From Actinomadura meyerae (GTDB lineage Bacteria > Actinomycetota > Actinomycetes > Streptosporangiales > Streptosporangiaceae), in contig NZ_FZOR01000007.1 of assembly GCF_900188445.1 (NCBI RefSeq), positions 186,001-250,000 on the forward strand: 64,000 bases of DNA, given 5' to 3'. Below are positions 46,073 through 55,300 of the stretch, one piece after another. The notes under the pieces are model-generated. The model saw only the letters and a list, made by a program, of their open reading frames with translations. It was not told the DNA's origin and searched no databases. A program made the translations under genes and the position numbers. Position 1 is the stretch's first letter. Each line of letters starts with the position of its first letter.

Positions 46073-48509
46073 GGTCCGCAGACTGATGGAGGAGCAGCTC
46101 GCGCTGTCGCGCCGGTTGCGCTCGCGCATCCGCGCCCTCGAGGACGAGCGGAAGGCCCCCCTCGCAGTGGTCGGCATGGGGCTCAGGCTGCCCGGCGGCC
46201 TGCGGACCCCGGGGCAGTACTGGGACTTCCTCCGCGGCGAGGGCACGGCCCTGGGCCCGATCCCGGAGGACAGGCCGGGGCTGCGCGAGGTGCACGATCC
46301 GACGGTCGGCAAGCCGGGGCGGTCCTACGTCGACCGGGCCGGGTTCGTCGACGACATCGCGGCCTTCGACGCGGACTTCTTCGGGATCTCGCACCGCGAG
46401 GCCAAGCTCCTCGACCCCCAGCAGCGCATGCTCCTGGAGGTCGCCTGGGAGGCCATGGAACGCGCCGGGATCCCCGTGCGGCGCCCGGACCGGCTGAACG
46501 TGGGCGTCTACCTGGGCATGATGGCGTCGGAGTACCTGGAGCGGCTCGAAGACCGGTCGGACACGACGCGGATCGACCCCTACTACACGACCGGCGGCGG
46601 GCTGTGCTTCGCCGCGGGCCGGATCAGCCACGTGATGGGCTTCTCCGGCCCCGTGGTGAGCTCGGACACCGCCTGCTCGTCCTCGATGACCGCGCTGCAC
46701 CTCGCCGTCCGCGCGCTCCGCGGCGGCGAGTGCCGCTACGCGCTGGTGTGCGGCTCCAACCTGATCCTGTCGGCGAACCTGATGGTGTCGCTGTGCCAGA
46801 CCCGCGCGCTGTCCCCGGAGGGGCGGTCGAAGTCGTTCCTGGCCTCCGCGGACGGCTACGGCCGCGGCGAGGGCGTCGGCGCGCTGGTCCTGATGCGGCT
46901 GGACGAGGCAGAGCGGGAGGGCCGCCCGATCCTGGCCGTCGTGCGCGGGACCGCGGTCAACCACGACGGCGCGGCGTCGAGCCTCACCGCCCCGAACGGC
47001 CCCGCGCAGGAAGAGGTGATCAGCGCGGCCCTGGCGGACGCGGGAGTCGAGGCGGCCGACGTCGGCTGGATCGAGGCCCACGGCACGGGGACCCCGCTCG
47101 GCGACCCGATCGAGGTGGGAGCGCTCGACGGCGTCCTCGGGCCCGCCGTGCGGAAGCGCGGCGTCCCGCTGGCGCTGGGCAGCGTCAAGTCGAGGCTCGG
47201 GCACCTGGAGGCGGCGTCGGGCATCGCGGCCCTGATCAAGACGGTGCTGGTGCTCCGGCACGGGATCATGCCCGCGGCCCGGGACGAGGAGGACGGCGAG
47301 CTCAACCCGCGCATCCCGTGGGACCGGATCGGGTTCACCGTCCCGGCGCGGAACCGCCCCTGGCCGGGCGAGCTGGGCCGGAGGGTGGCCGGAGTCAACT
47401 CCTTCGGCATGAGCGGCACCAACGTCCACGCGATCCTGGAGGCGTACACGCCGTCCGCCGAAAGCACGGCCGAGCCGGCCCGGACGGCCCGCCGCCACGA
47501 GCTGCTGACCCTCTCGGCGAAGTCCCCGGAGGCCCTGGCCGAGCTGGCGGACGACATCGCCGCGCAGCTGAAGTCGGCCACCCCGGAGACGCTCGGCTCC
47601 ATCTGCCACACCCTGCGGGCCGGGCGGGCGGGCTTCCCCTACCGCGCGGCCGTCACCGGGACGGCGGCGGACGAGATCGCCGAGCGGCTGGCGGCGGCCG
47701 CCGGCGGGCCCTCGGCCGCCGAGCCCGTCCACCCGGTCCGGTCGCTGACCCTGAGCGGAGACCTGGAGTCGGCCGCCGTCGCCGAGGGAACCGCCGCGCT
47801 CGCCGGCGCCTTCCCGCTGCTGTTCCCCGCGGAGAGCGCCGGCGACCCGGCGCCCGAACGGCTCGCGCGGGCGATCGGCCGGTTCGGCCTCCCGGTGCGG
47901 CTGCGCCCGGCGCGGGCGGCGACCGGCAAGGCGGGTGCGTCGCTGGAGTGGGCCGGGGACGGCGGGCCGCGCACCTGCCCGCTGACCGGCGACGACCCCG
48001 CCGACGCGGAGCGGCTCCTGCTGGAGGCGCTGGCGATGCTGTTCACCGACGGCGCGGACCTGAAACTGGGCCCGCTCCGCACGCCCGGCGCGCGCATCGT
48101 CCCCGACCTGCCGACCCACCCGTTCCGCCGCACCCGGTTCTGGATCGACGAGCCGCCCATGGGCGCGTCGGCGGGCGGACGCGTGAACGGGACGGCCGCG
48201 CACGGCGCCGCGGAGGGAGCCGTGCAGGCCCCGCCGCCCGACGACGGGGACGCCGTGCGCGACTTCCTCATGGCGCGGCTCAAGGACGTCCTCCAGTCAC
48301 CGGACGACCTGGACCCCGAGGTCTCGTTGCAGGAGGCCGGCGCCGACTCGTTCATCACCACGCTGTTCATCACCAAGGTCGAGGAGCACTACGACCTCGG
48401 CCTGCCGCCCGAGGAACTGCACGTCGAGAGCCCGCTCGCGGAACTGATCGCGACGCTGGCCGACACGATCGCCGAGACCGCGGCGAACCGGACGGAGCGC
48501 AGCGCATGA
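46059..48509 (+). CDS. Type I polyketide synthase, minimal KS-ACP module without acyltransferase
   Basis: An 816-residue PKS. A coiled-coil N-terminal dock (about 1-32) precedes a complete KS: Cys206 in DTACSSS, EAHGTGT, and LGHLEAASG. The KS-AT linker (about 485-545) is followed by some 150 residues without any GHSxG site. The post-AT motif HPFRRTRFW and a divergent carrier domain with EAGADSFI (Ser near 763) complete it. The protein therefore has no working acyltransferase and no reductive domain. It starts with an ATG behind GGGAGGA inside the end of PKS2 and overlaps the thioesterase start (ATGA), so it is the last PKS of the operon. It may do a final condensation with a unit loaded in trans, or transfer the chain. 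Confidence 0.9.
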   Translation: MEAAEVRRLMEEQLALSRRLRSRIRALEDERKAPLAVVGMGLRLPGGLRTPGQYWDFLRGEGTALGPIPEDRPGLREVHDPTVGKPGRSYVDRAGFVDDIAAFDADFFGISHREAKLLDPQQRMLLEVAWEAMERAGIPVRRPDRLNVGVYLGMMASEYLERLEDRSDTTRIDPYYTTGGGLCFAAGRISHVMGFSGPVVSSDTACSSSMTALHLAVRALRGGECRYALVCGSNLILSANLMVSLCQTRALSPEGRSKSFLASADGYGRGEGVGALVLMRLDEAEREGRPILAVVRGTAVNHDGAASSLTAPNGPAQEEVISAALADAGVEAADVGWIEAHGTGTPLGDPIEVGALDGVLGPAVRKRGVPLALGSVKSRLGHLEAASGIAALIKTVLVLRHGIMPAARDEEDGELNPRIPWDRIGFTVPARNRPWPGELGRRVAGVNSFGMSGTNVHAILEAYTPSAESTAEPARTARRHELLTLSAKSPEALAELADDIAAQLKSATPETLGSICHTLRAGRAGFPYRAAVTGTAADEIAERLAAAAGGPSAAEPVHPVRSLTLSGDLESAAVAEGTAALAGAFPLLFPAESAGDPAPERLARAIGRFGLPVRLRPARAATGKAGASLEWAGDGGPRTCPLTGDDPADAERLLLEALAMLFTDGADLKLGPLRTPGARIVPDLPTHPFRRTRFWIDEPPMGASAGGRVNGTAAHGAAEGAVQAPPPDDGDAVRDFLMARLKDVLQSPDDLDPEVSLQEAGADSFITTLFITKVEEHYDLGLPPEELHVESPLAELIATLADTIAETAANRTERSA

Positions 48510-49285
48510 CGGCCATGGTGCGTCCCAGGGCGGTACCGCGTCCGGTCCTGCGCCTGATCGTCTTCCACCACGCGGGAGGCTCGTCGGCCGCCTACATGCC
48601 GCTGGCGCGCGCCCTGCCCGGCGACTGGGAGCTGCTGCTCCTCGACCTGCCGGGACGGGGCAAGAGCCACCGCGCCGCCCCCCTGACGGAGATGTCGCCG
48701 CTGGTGGCCGCCACCACGGACGCGGTACAGGAGTGGGCGGGGCCGCCGATCGCCCTGTTCGGCCACAGCCTGGGCGCGATCGTCGCCCTGGAGACCGCCC
48801 GCCGCCTGGAGGAGCGCGGCGTCATGCCCCTGTGGGTGGGGGTGTCCGGACGGCCCGCGCCGGACTGCCGCGTGGACGAGGCGCGCCCCCTCTACGAGCT
48901 GCCCGACCGGGAGCTGATCGGGGCGCTGTCCCGCTTCGGCGGGATCCCCGCCGAGCTCGACGAGCTGCCCGAGTTCCGCGACCGGTTCGTCCGGCTCGTG
49001 CGGGCCGACCTCCAGGCCCTGGACTCCTACGTCCCGGCGCGGCGGCGGTCCCCGCTGAACGCGCCGCTGACCGCGTTCGGCGCCGTCGACGACGAGCTGG
49101 CGCCGGCGGACACCGTCGAGCACTGGAGCCGGGAGACCGCCGGCGGCTTCCGGGCGCGCATGTTCACCGGCGGACATTTCCACTTCCTGGGGCGCTCCTT
49201 CCCCGGCTTCGCGAAGGTCCTCGTCGACGAGATCAGGCGCAGGACCGACGCCCTGGAAGGGCCCAGATCGCTGTACACCCGGTGA
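48506..49285 (+). CDS. Type II (editing) thioesterase
   Basis: A 259-residue stand-alone alpha/beta-hydrolase of the RifR/TEII family that removes stalled or wrong acyl groups from PKS/NRPS carrier domains. It starts with LIVFHHAGGSSAAYMPLARAL, has the nucleophile in GHSLG (Ser near 88), the aspartate region DDELAP and the histidine in GGHFHFL. The ATG overlaps the stop of PKS3 by ATGA. No carrier domain is attached. Final chain release could be done by this enzyme only if no type I TE follows; none is fused to PKS1-3. Confidence 0.92.
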   Translation: MTAMVRPRAVPRPVLRLIVFHHAGGSSAAYMPLARALPGDWELLLLDLPGRGKSHRAAPLTEMSPLVAATTDAVQEWAGPPIALFGHSLGAIVALETARRLEERGVMPLWVGVSGRPAPDCRVDEARPLYELPDRELIGALSRFGGIPAELDELPEFRDRFVRLVRADLQALDSYVPARRRSPLNAPLTAFGAVDDELAPADTVEHWSRETAGGFRARMFTGGHFHFLGRSFPGFAKVLVDEIRRRTDALEGPRSLYTR

Positions 49286-49316
49286 GCCGCCGGCCGATCC
49301 TGTGGAGGTAAACGTC

Positions 49317-49871
49317 ATGACGTCGGCGTCACGGGTGGACATACGCCCCCTATGGGCGGGCTTCCCCACGGGAGTGGCGGTCGTGACCGCGCTGGCGGCC
49401 GACGGCCGCCCCTGGGGGATGACCTGCACCTCCCTGTGCAGCGTCTCCCTCGACCCTCCGCTGCTCCTGGTGTGCCTGCGGTGCGGGAGCCCGACCCTGG
49501 AGGCGATCCAGAGCACCGGCGGCTTCGCCGTCAACCTCCTGCACGACCGGGCGCGGCCCGTCTCGGACCTGTTCGCCTCCGGTGTGCCGGACCGCTTCGA
49601 CCGCGTCAGCTGGCTGGTCGGTCCGGGGATGGCCGGGCCGCGGCTGGTGGACGCCGCCCACACCGTGGCCGACTGCGCGCTCGCCGAGGACCGGACGGTG
49701 GGCGACCACAACGTGGTGATGGGCGCGGTTCTCGCGGTGACCCGGCTCACCAGCCGGCGGCCCCTCATGTACGGGCTGCGCCGCTACTCGTCCTGGCCCG
49801 AGCCCGCCGCCGACGCCGACGCCGGGCCGTTCCCGCGCGGCCTGTCGCAGGCGTTCGAAGGGCTGGGGTAG
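49317..49871 (+). CDS. Flavin reductase (FMN-binding split-barrel)
   Basis: A 184-residue NAD(P)H:flavin oxidoreductase of the HpaC/FRP-like split-barrel family. The FPTGVAVVTA, GMTCTSLCSVSLDPPLLLVCL and GGFAVNLLHD motifs are typical. It supplies free reduced flavin to two-component flavoenzymes; here the obvious clients are the two halogenases at the head of the same operon, and possibly the FAD monooxygenase. I chose the ATG at 49317 because GGAGG lies eight bases upstream; an in-frame GTG at 49302 overlaps that site. It closes the halogenase-PKS operon and is followed by a strong hairpin. Confidence 0.92.
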   Translation: MTSASRVDIRPLWAGFPTGVAVVTALAADGRPWGMTCTSLCSVSLDPPLLLVCLRCGSPTLEAIQSTGGFAVNLLHDRARPVSDLFASGVPDRFDRVSWLVGPGMAGPRLVDAAHTVADCALAEDRTVGDHNVVMGAVLAVTRLTSRRPLMYGLRRYSSWPEPAADADAGPFPRGLSQAFEGLG

Positions 49872-49897
49872 CGGCCCCGGCCGGGACGCGGTGAAAA

Positions 49898-49920
49898 CCC
49901 CGGGGCCGGTGTCCCCGGGG
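49898..49920. terminator. Bidirectional terminator between flavin reductase and AraC2
   Basis: CCCCGGGG at 49898-49905 and 49913-49920 form an eight-base-pair stem with a seven-base loop. On the minus strand TTTTC follows, making it a canonical terminator for AraC2. On the plus strand it closes the PKS operon. Confidence 0.7.
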
Positions 49921-49939
49921 CTGCCGCGTCGTGATCGCG

Positions 49940-50701
49940 TTAGGCGACGGTCGCCAGCGGCTCCAGGCTCGGCAGGGCGAGCAGGATCGGCGGGCGGGCC
50001 CAGCCCAGCGGCCGCATGGTGAGGTCGATGCGGCTCGTGGAGCCCGCGTTCAAGGTGACGGGGCCGACGGTGGCACCGAGGATCGGCGGGTCCGCGGCCT
50101 GGTCCAGCGGGGGAGCGATCGGAGCGTGGGAGCTGTTCGCCACCGCGTGCACGTACCAGGTGCCGGCGGGGACGCCCGCGAGCGTGAACGGCTCCCCGTG
50201 GCCGATGACGCACCAGGAGGCGGCGGGGCCCTGGAGGATCGCCGACTCGAAGACGCCCACGTAGATCTGCGAATGCAGCTCGCCTTCGGCGCGGGTGCGT
50301 CCGGTCACGACGGCGCCCTGGCCGGGCCCCGCCGAGCGCGGGCGGCCGGCGGCGCGGGCGGTGCTCGGAACGCTCCATCCTTGCCTGGTCAGGCGGCGGT
50401 ACTCGGTGGGCGACAGGCCGACGGACCTGGTGAACCGCCGGGTGAAGGTACCGGTGCTGCTATAGCCGACCTGCGCCGAGATATCGGCGACATTGAGCGA
50501 CGACGTCAGCAGCAGCCGTTTGGCCTCCTGCAGCCTCACCGCGCCGAGAAATCGCCCCGGAGTCACCCCCGTGACCCGGCTGAACAGCCTCAGGAAGTGG
50601 AATTTACTGACCATTGCGTCTTCGGCGAGTTCGTCCAGATAAAGGGGTTCGCCATGGCGTTGATATATGGTCTCGACAGCGCGTCTTACGAGATGCTCCA
50701 C
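49940..50701 (-). CDS. AraC-family regulator 2, N-terminal HTH
   Basis: A 253-residue regulator. The AraC double helix-turn-helix is N-terminal (about 1-105), with LYLDELAEDAMVSKFHFLRLF and VGYSSTGTFTRRFTRSVGLSPTEYRR. The C-terminal part looks like a beta-sandwich domain (FTLAGVPAGTWYVHAVAN, then GPVTLNAGSTSRIDL) resembling that of AraC1 (VTPGRWMITVRTHG, then LGPVYVVPGAAVPVELDL). The GTG at 50701 has AGGAGG seven bases upstream; the frame stays open further upstream without family similarity. It stands convergent to the PKS operon and divergent to a long spacer with two inverted repeats. Likely a cluster regulator sensing a ligand through the C-terminal domain (inference). Confidence 0.87.
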   Translation of the reverse strand: MEHLVRRAVETIYQRHGEPLYLDELAEDAMVSKFHFLRLFSRVTGVTPGRFLGAVRLQEAKRLLLTSSLNVADISAQVGYSSTGTFTRRFTRSVGLSPTEYRRLTRQGWSVPSTARAAGRPRSAGPGQGAVVTGRTRAEGELHSQIYVGVFESAILQGPAASWCVIGHGEPFTLAGVPAGTWYVHAVANSSHAPIAPPLDQAADPPILGATVGPVTLNAGSTSRIDLTMRPLGWARPPILLALPSLEPLATVA

Positions 50702-50812
50702 TTCGCATCCTCCTGGTGATCGCCTTGCGCGGGTGAATGGCGCCACTGGTCTTCGCGGGCGGCCCGCGGCGCTGCCGGGCCGTCCGCGCGAACTGAGCTC
50801 TCCTCTTCCTGT

Positions 50813-50857
50813 GCCGTCACGGGCGTCGCTGGAAGCAGGCGCCGCCCCCGTGACGGC
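50813..50857. repeat. 11-bp inverted repeat in the AraC2 leader
   Basis: GCCGTCACGGG (50813-50823) and CCCGTGACGGC (50847-50857) are perfect complements separated by 23 bases, 110-160 bases upstream of AraC2. It could be an operator pair or a leader hairpin. Confidence 0.6.
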
Positions 50858-50894
50858 GCCGCGACGCGGTGAAGAGGCGCTTAATTGCGGGAAA

Positions 50895-50916
50895 TTCAAT
50901 GCATTTGTACATTGAA
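50895..50916. promoter_or_regulatory. Palindromic operator candidate TTCAATG-N8-CATTGAA
   Basis: TTCAATG and CATTGAA are perfect seven-base arms eight bases apart in an AT-rich patch. The size and symmetry suit a dimeric regulator. It lies about 195 bases upstream of AraC2 and 465 bases before the YcnI-like gene. Confidence 0.5.
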
Positions 50917-51382
50917 AACCCACACTCGTGATACTCTCCCACGCGGCGCTGAGCTGTCTTCTCCATGGTTGCCTGACAGGATCACCTGACTGTCGGCAAA
51001 GGGAGTCAAAGTTGATCGGAGTTACTCAGTGTGCCGAGATATGCGTCGCTGGTGATGAGCCATTCTCGACCGCTGGGGAAGGGAAAGGAGAAGGACACAC
51101 AAAATTAATCGGAGGGCCCTTGCCCGGCCATTTCGGCCCTGTTGAGGGCGGTCCGATCGGGTCGTCCTGGGGATATTCGCCGGCCGGGGCGGCGCACGGC
51201 GTTCGCCGGCGGCCGGCCCGGACATGTGGCACCCAGGGTGCCTCGCCGGCCTGACAGCCCGCGCACGAACCGCCTACAGGGGACGCACACGCCTGACCGC
51301 GCCTTCATCGAGACCTGAGAGAGGCGAGAGAGGCCGCTTCTACCGTCGGAGCACGATCCGTCGTCCCCACCTAGGAGAGGCA

Positions 51383-52159
51383 ATGGTCCGAACTTCATCC
51401 CGCCTGGTCGTGTCGCTGCTCTGCGCGCTCGTCCTCGTCGTGACCGGCGCGCTCGCGGCCGCCGCGCACGTCGTGCTGCGGCCCGGCACCGCGACCCAGG
51501 GCGAGTTCACGAAGCTGACCTTCCACGTCCCCAACGAGAAGGACGACTCCAGCACCGTGAAGGTGAAGGTGGTCTTCCCCGAGGCCCATGAGCAGATCGT
51601 CCCCGCCGCGGTCGCGCAGACCAAGGCCGGCTGGAAGATCAAGATCCACAAGGTCCGGCTGGACGAGCCGGTCATCGTCGAGGGCCAGGAGATCTGGGAG
51701 GTCGTCGAATCGGTGACCTGGACGGCCGTGGAGGGCACCGCGAAGATCCGCCCGGACCAGTTCGACGAGGTGTCGGTGTTCGGCGGCCCGATGCCGAGCG
51801 TCGGCAAGGCCTACTTCAAGGCGTACCAGTACCAGAGCAACGGCGAGGTGATCGCGTGGGACCAGATCCCGAGCGACGGCGACCCGCACCCGGCCCACCC
51901 CGCGCCCGCGCTGACGCTGACCCCGCCGAGCGGCGGGACCGCGCAGAAGTCGGGCACGACCGGCGCGCCGGCCGCCTTCACGGGTGACACCGCGGTGCGC
52001 CTGACGGCCGCCGCGGAGAGCACCCCCGCGGAGGAGGACGGGTCGCCGTCCATGCTCGGGGCGTCCCTGTCGGTCGTGATCCTGCTGGCCGGCGGCATGG
52101 GCGTCGGCCTGCTGGCCGGGCGGCGGCGCTGGGCGCGCGCGGGCCGCGACGACGCGTAG
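51383..52159 (+). CDS. DUF1775/YcnI-like extracytoplasmic copper-associated protein
   Basis: A 258-residue exported protein. A signal peptide (about 1-28, ending AALAAAAH) would leave histidine as the first mature residue, as in YcnI proteins where that histidine binds copper. The DUF1775 core follows: VVLRPGTATQGEFTKLTFHVPNEKDDS and a tryptophan in QIWEVVESVTW-like context. A Pro/Thr linker, a C-terminal transmembrane helix (about 222-245) and an RRRW tail anchor it. The ATG has GGAGAGG upstream. Usual neighbours (CopC/CopD, SCO1) are absent. It stands between two strong terminators and looks like an independent gene between two biosynthetic blocks. Confidence 0.88.
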   Translation: MVRTSSRLVVSLLCALVLVVTGALAAAAHVVLRPGTATQGEFTKLTFHVPNEKDDSSTVKVKVVFPEAHEQIVPAAVAQTKAGWKIKIHKVRLDEPVIVEGQEIWEVVESVTWTAVEGTAKIRPDQFDEVSVFGGPMPSVGKAYFKAYQYQSNGEVIAWDQIPSDGDPHPAHPAPALTLTPPSGGTAQKSGTTGAPAAFTGDTAVRLTAAAESTPAEEDGSPSMLGASLSVVILLAGGMGVGLLAGRRRWARAGRDDA

Positions 52160-52174
52160 GCCGGCTCACGGAAG

Positions 52175-52206
52175 TCCCCGGCGGGTGTCGCCCCACCCGC
52201 CGGGGA
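52175..52206 (+). terminator. Strong terminator after the YcnI-like gene
   Basis: CCCCGGCGGGTG (52176-52187) pairs with CACCCGCCGGGG (52194-52205), a 12-13 base-pair stem with a six-base loop, followed by ATTCTT. It is 15 bases beyond the stop codon. Confidence 0.85.
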
Positions 52207-52265
52207 TTCTTCGCGTCCCGGCGAGCCCGCCTTGACCGGGGCCGCCGTCCGCGGCCCGCACGAAA

Positions 52266-52298
52266 GATCCCGCGGCCGGGAGGCTCGGCCGCGGGATC
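52266..52298 (-). terminator. Strong terminator of the NRPS operon
   Basis: GATCCCGCGGCCG (52266-52278) pairs perfectly with CGGCCGCGGGATC (52286-52298); loop of seven. On the minus strand TTTCG follows. It is 17 bases downstream of the NRPS stop codon and defines the left end of the leftward operon. Confidence 0.85.
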
Positions 52299-52314
52299 GG
52301 TGCGCCACCGGCGG

Positions 52315-55300
52315 TCAGCCGGTGGAGGCGGGCTCGCGGACCGCCCACGCGCGCAGGCGCTCCGCGAGACCGGGCTGCCGGTCGGGCGAGATCATGGAGA
52401 AGTGGTCGCCCGGGGCGGTCTCGGTCTCGATGCCGGGGCACACCGAGCGCCACGCGGGCACGGTGTCCGGGCGGCCGGGCTCGTCGGCCGCCACGAAGAG
52501 CAGCACGGGCCGGTCCAGCGGGCCGGGCCGGTAGGCGGCCAGCAGCGCCAGCTCGTGCTCCTGGACGCGCTTCATGCGCTCGTAGCCCGCCTCGTCGATG
52601 TCGCCGGGAAGCAGGCCGTGCGCGACGGCGGCGTCCCGGGCGACGCGGGTGAGGGTGCCGGGGGCCGCGGCCCTGATCGCCGCGACCGCCTCCGCGGGCG
52701 GGTCGCCGAGCCGCAGCGTGCGCAGGAAGCCGATGTGCCGGTCGGCGTCGGTGAGCGGGAGGTGGATGTCCCTGATCTCGGTGTCGAACATGGCGATCCG
52801 GCACTCGTGGCCCTTGGCCACGAGCTGGCGGCCCACCTCGTAGGCGATGGACCCGCCCATCGAAGCGCCGCCCAGCAGGTAGGGGCCTTCCGGCTTGTAC
52901 CGCAGGAGCTCCTCCCGGTAGGCCGCCGCCAGCGTCTCGAGGTCCGGGGCGAAGGCCGCCTCGGAGTCGTCGACGAGCGGCCGGCTCTGGAAGGCGCGCA
53001 CCGGTCCCGGCCACGCCCGCGCCAGCGGCCGGTACGGCGAGACCGCGCCGCCGAGCACGTGGAAGAGGAACAGCTCCTCCCCGTCGCCGTCGGCGAGGCC
53101 GACCATGCAGGAGACCTCGGGGCCGCCGCCGTCCGCCAGCAGGCCGGCGAGCCCGCGGACCGTCGCCGCCTCGAAGATCCGGCCCATCGGGATGTCGGCG
53201 CCCAGCTCGACGCGGACCCGGTTCGCCAGCCGCAGCGCGAGCAGCGAGTTCCCGCCCAGGTCGAAGAAGCCGTCGTCGGGGCCGACGGAGGGGAGCTCCA
53301 GGAGTTCGGCGCACAGGCGCGCCAGCCGCTCCATGACCGCGGGGTCGGCTCCGCCGCGGCCGCCGTCCCCGCCGGGGCCGCCGGAGACGTCCGGGTCCGC
53401 GGCGGCGGTGCCGCCGGACAGGTCGGGCATGGCCAGCGCGGCGGCGTGGTCGACCTTGCCGTTCGGGGTGAGCGGCAGCCTCTCCACCACGTGGACGCGG
53501 CTCGGGATCATGTACCGGGGCAGCCGCTCCGCCAGGTGGGCGGCGATGGCGGCGTGGCCGGGCCGCCGGCCGGGCTCCGGCACGAGCAGGGCCACCAGCC
53601 GCTTGCCGCCGGGCGCCCGGTCGACGCACACCACGCATTCGCGCACGTCCGGGTGGGTGCGGGCCGCGGCCTCGACCTCGCCCGGCTCCACCCGGAACCC
53701 CTGGATCTTCACCTGCCGGTCCTCCCGGCCGAGGAACTCGATGGTGCCGTCCGGCCAGTACCGGCCGAGGTCGCCGGTCCGGTAGAGGCGCTCGCCGGTC
53801 TCGGGATGGTGGACGAAGCGCTCCGCGGTGCGCTGCTCGTCCCGCCAGTACCCGCGCGCCAGGCCGAGGCCGCCGATGTAGATCTCCCCGGTGGCCCAGG
53901 GCGGGCGGACGTCCAGCCGGTGGTCGAGCACCTTCATGGTCTGGTTCGCCAGCGGGCCGCCGTAGGGGATGCTCTGCCAGTCGGGGTCGACCTCGCCGAC
54001 GTCGTAGACGTTCGACCAGATCGACGCCTCGGTCGCGCCGCCCATGGCGAGGACGCGGCACCCGGGCCACAGCGCGCGCATCCGGCCCGGCAGCGGGACC
54101 GGGATCCAGTCGCCGCTGAGCAGGAACGCGCGCAGCGGCGGCAGGCCGAGCTCGGGCCGCTGCTCGGCGACCTCGACGATCATCTCGGCCAGGGCGGGCA
54201 CGGAGTTCCACACGGTGACCCGCTGCTCGCGGGCGGTGGCCGCCCAGCCGAGCGGGTCGGGGCGGGCGGTGGCGGGCGGGAGCACCAGGGTTCCGCCGGC
54301 GGCCAGCGTCCCGAACACGTCCCACACCGACAGGTCGAAGCTGAGCGAGGAGATGCCGAAGACGCGGTCGTCCGGTCCGAGGCCGATCCGCCGGTTGACG
54401 TCCGCGATGGTGTTGAGCGCGGCGCGGTGCTCGATGACGACGCCCTTGGGCCGTCCGGTCGATCCCGAGGTGTAGATGATGTAGGCCGGGTCGTTCTCGT
54501 CGCCGTCGGCGGGCGGCGGCTCGGGGCCGGGCTCCACCTCGTCGACGTGGACGGCGGGGACGTCCTCGGGCCGGTCCTCGGGGGTGCGGTGCGACTGGCG
54601 GAGCACGACGCGGGCGTCGCACTCGCCGACCATCAGCCTGATGCGCTCGGCCGGCAGGTCCGCGTCCACCGGGCAGTACACCGCGCCCGCGCGCAGCACG
54701 CCGAGCACCGCGACGACCTGCTCCCAGCCCTTGGCCATGACCACCGGCACGACGTGCCCGCGGCGGATCCCGCGGGCGTGGAGTTCGTGCGCGACCGCGG
54801 CCGACGCCCGTTCGAGCTCCCCGTAGGTCAGCGTGCGCCCGGAGGCGGTGAGCGCGACCGCGTCGGGCCGGCCGCGCGCCTGGCGGAGGAAGCCGTCCTC
54901 CAGCCGGCCCGCGGGGGCCGGGACCGCGGTGTCGTTCGCGGCGGCGACCACGGCGCGGTGCTCGGGCGGCACCGGATCGGGCACGGTGTCGGCGCCGTCC
55001 GGGGCGGACAGGGTCTCCAGCATGCGCCGGTAGCAGTCCACGACGGCGGCGGGCAGGCCGGCCGGGAACGCCTCCTCGACGAAGTCGATGTTGGTGGAGA
55101 CCCCGCCGTCCCTGGCGTCCCTGATCTGGTTGTCGACCAGCACCTGCGGGGTGTGCTGGATGCGCTCGACCAGCCGGAACGCGGGCCGCCCGGCGGGCAT
55201 GCTGTCGTACCCGGGCCCCTGGTTGTTGGTGAACACGTAGGGGAACGCGGCCCGCTGCGTCCAGCCGTTGCGCTTCGCCATCTCGCGGCTGATGCGCACG

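Larger units (their letters stand above)
50702..51382. other. Long regulatory spacer between AraC2 and the YcnI-like gene
   Basis: About 680 bases without a convincing gene. It holds an 11-bp inverted repeat, a TTCAATG palindrome and an AT-rich patch near 50880-50940. The only plus-strand open frame of note (50928-51254) has poor codon bias and no ribosome binding site. GGAG about seven bases upstream serves the ATG at 51383. Confidence 0.6.

Noticed and set aside
40564..46086. 1840-codon plus-strand frame overlapping PKS2
   Set aside because: Alternate-frame shadow, Arg/Gly/Pro-rich; no domain motif in this frame.
30662..48509. Interpretation as a trans-AT PKS
   Set aside because: Two modules have integral ATs and the post-AT linkers are cis-AT-like; no discrete AT gene is visible. 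AT loss in single modules explains the data better.
50878..50888. GCAATTAAGCG on the minus strand, resembling the SARP box
   Set aside because: It lacks the TGAC half and has a one-base deletion; too weak to count as a seventh copy.
50928..51254. 108-codon open frame in the AraC2/YcnI spacer
   Set aside because: No ribosome binding site, atypical composition and no similarity to a known family; treated as non-coding.
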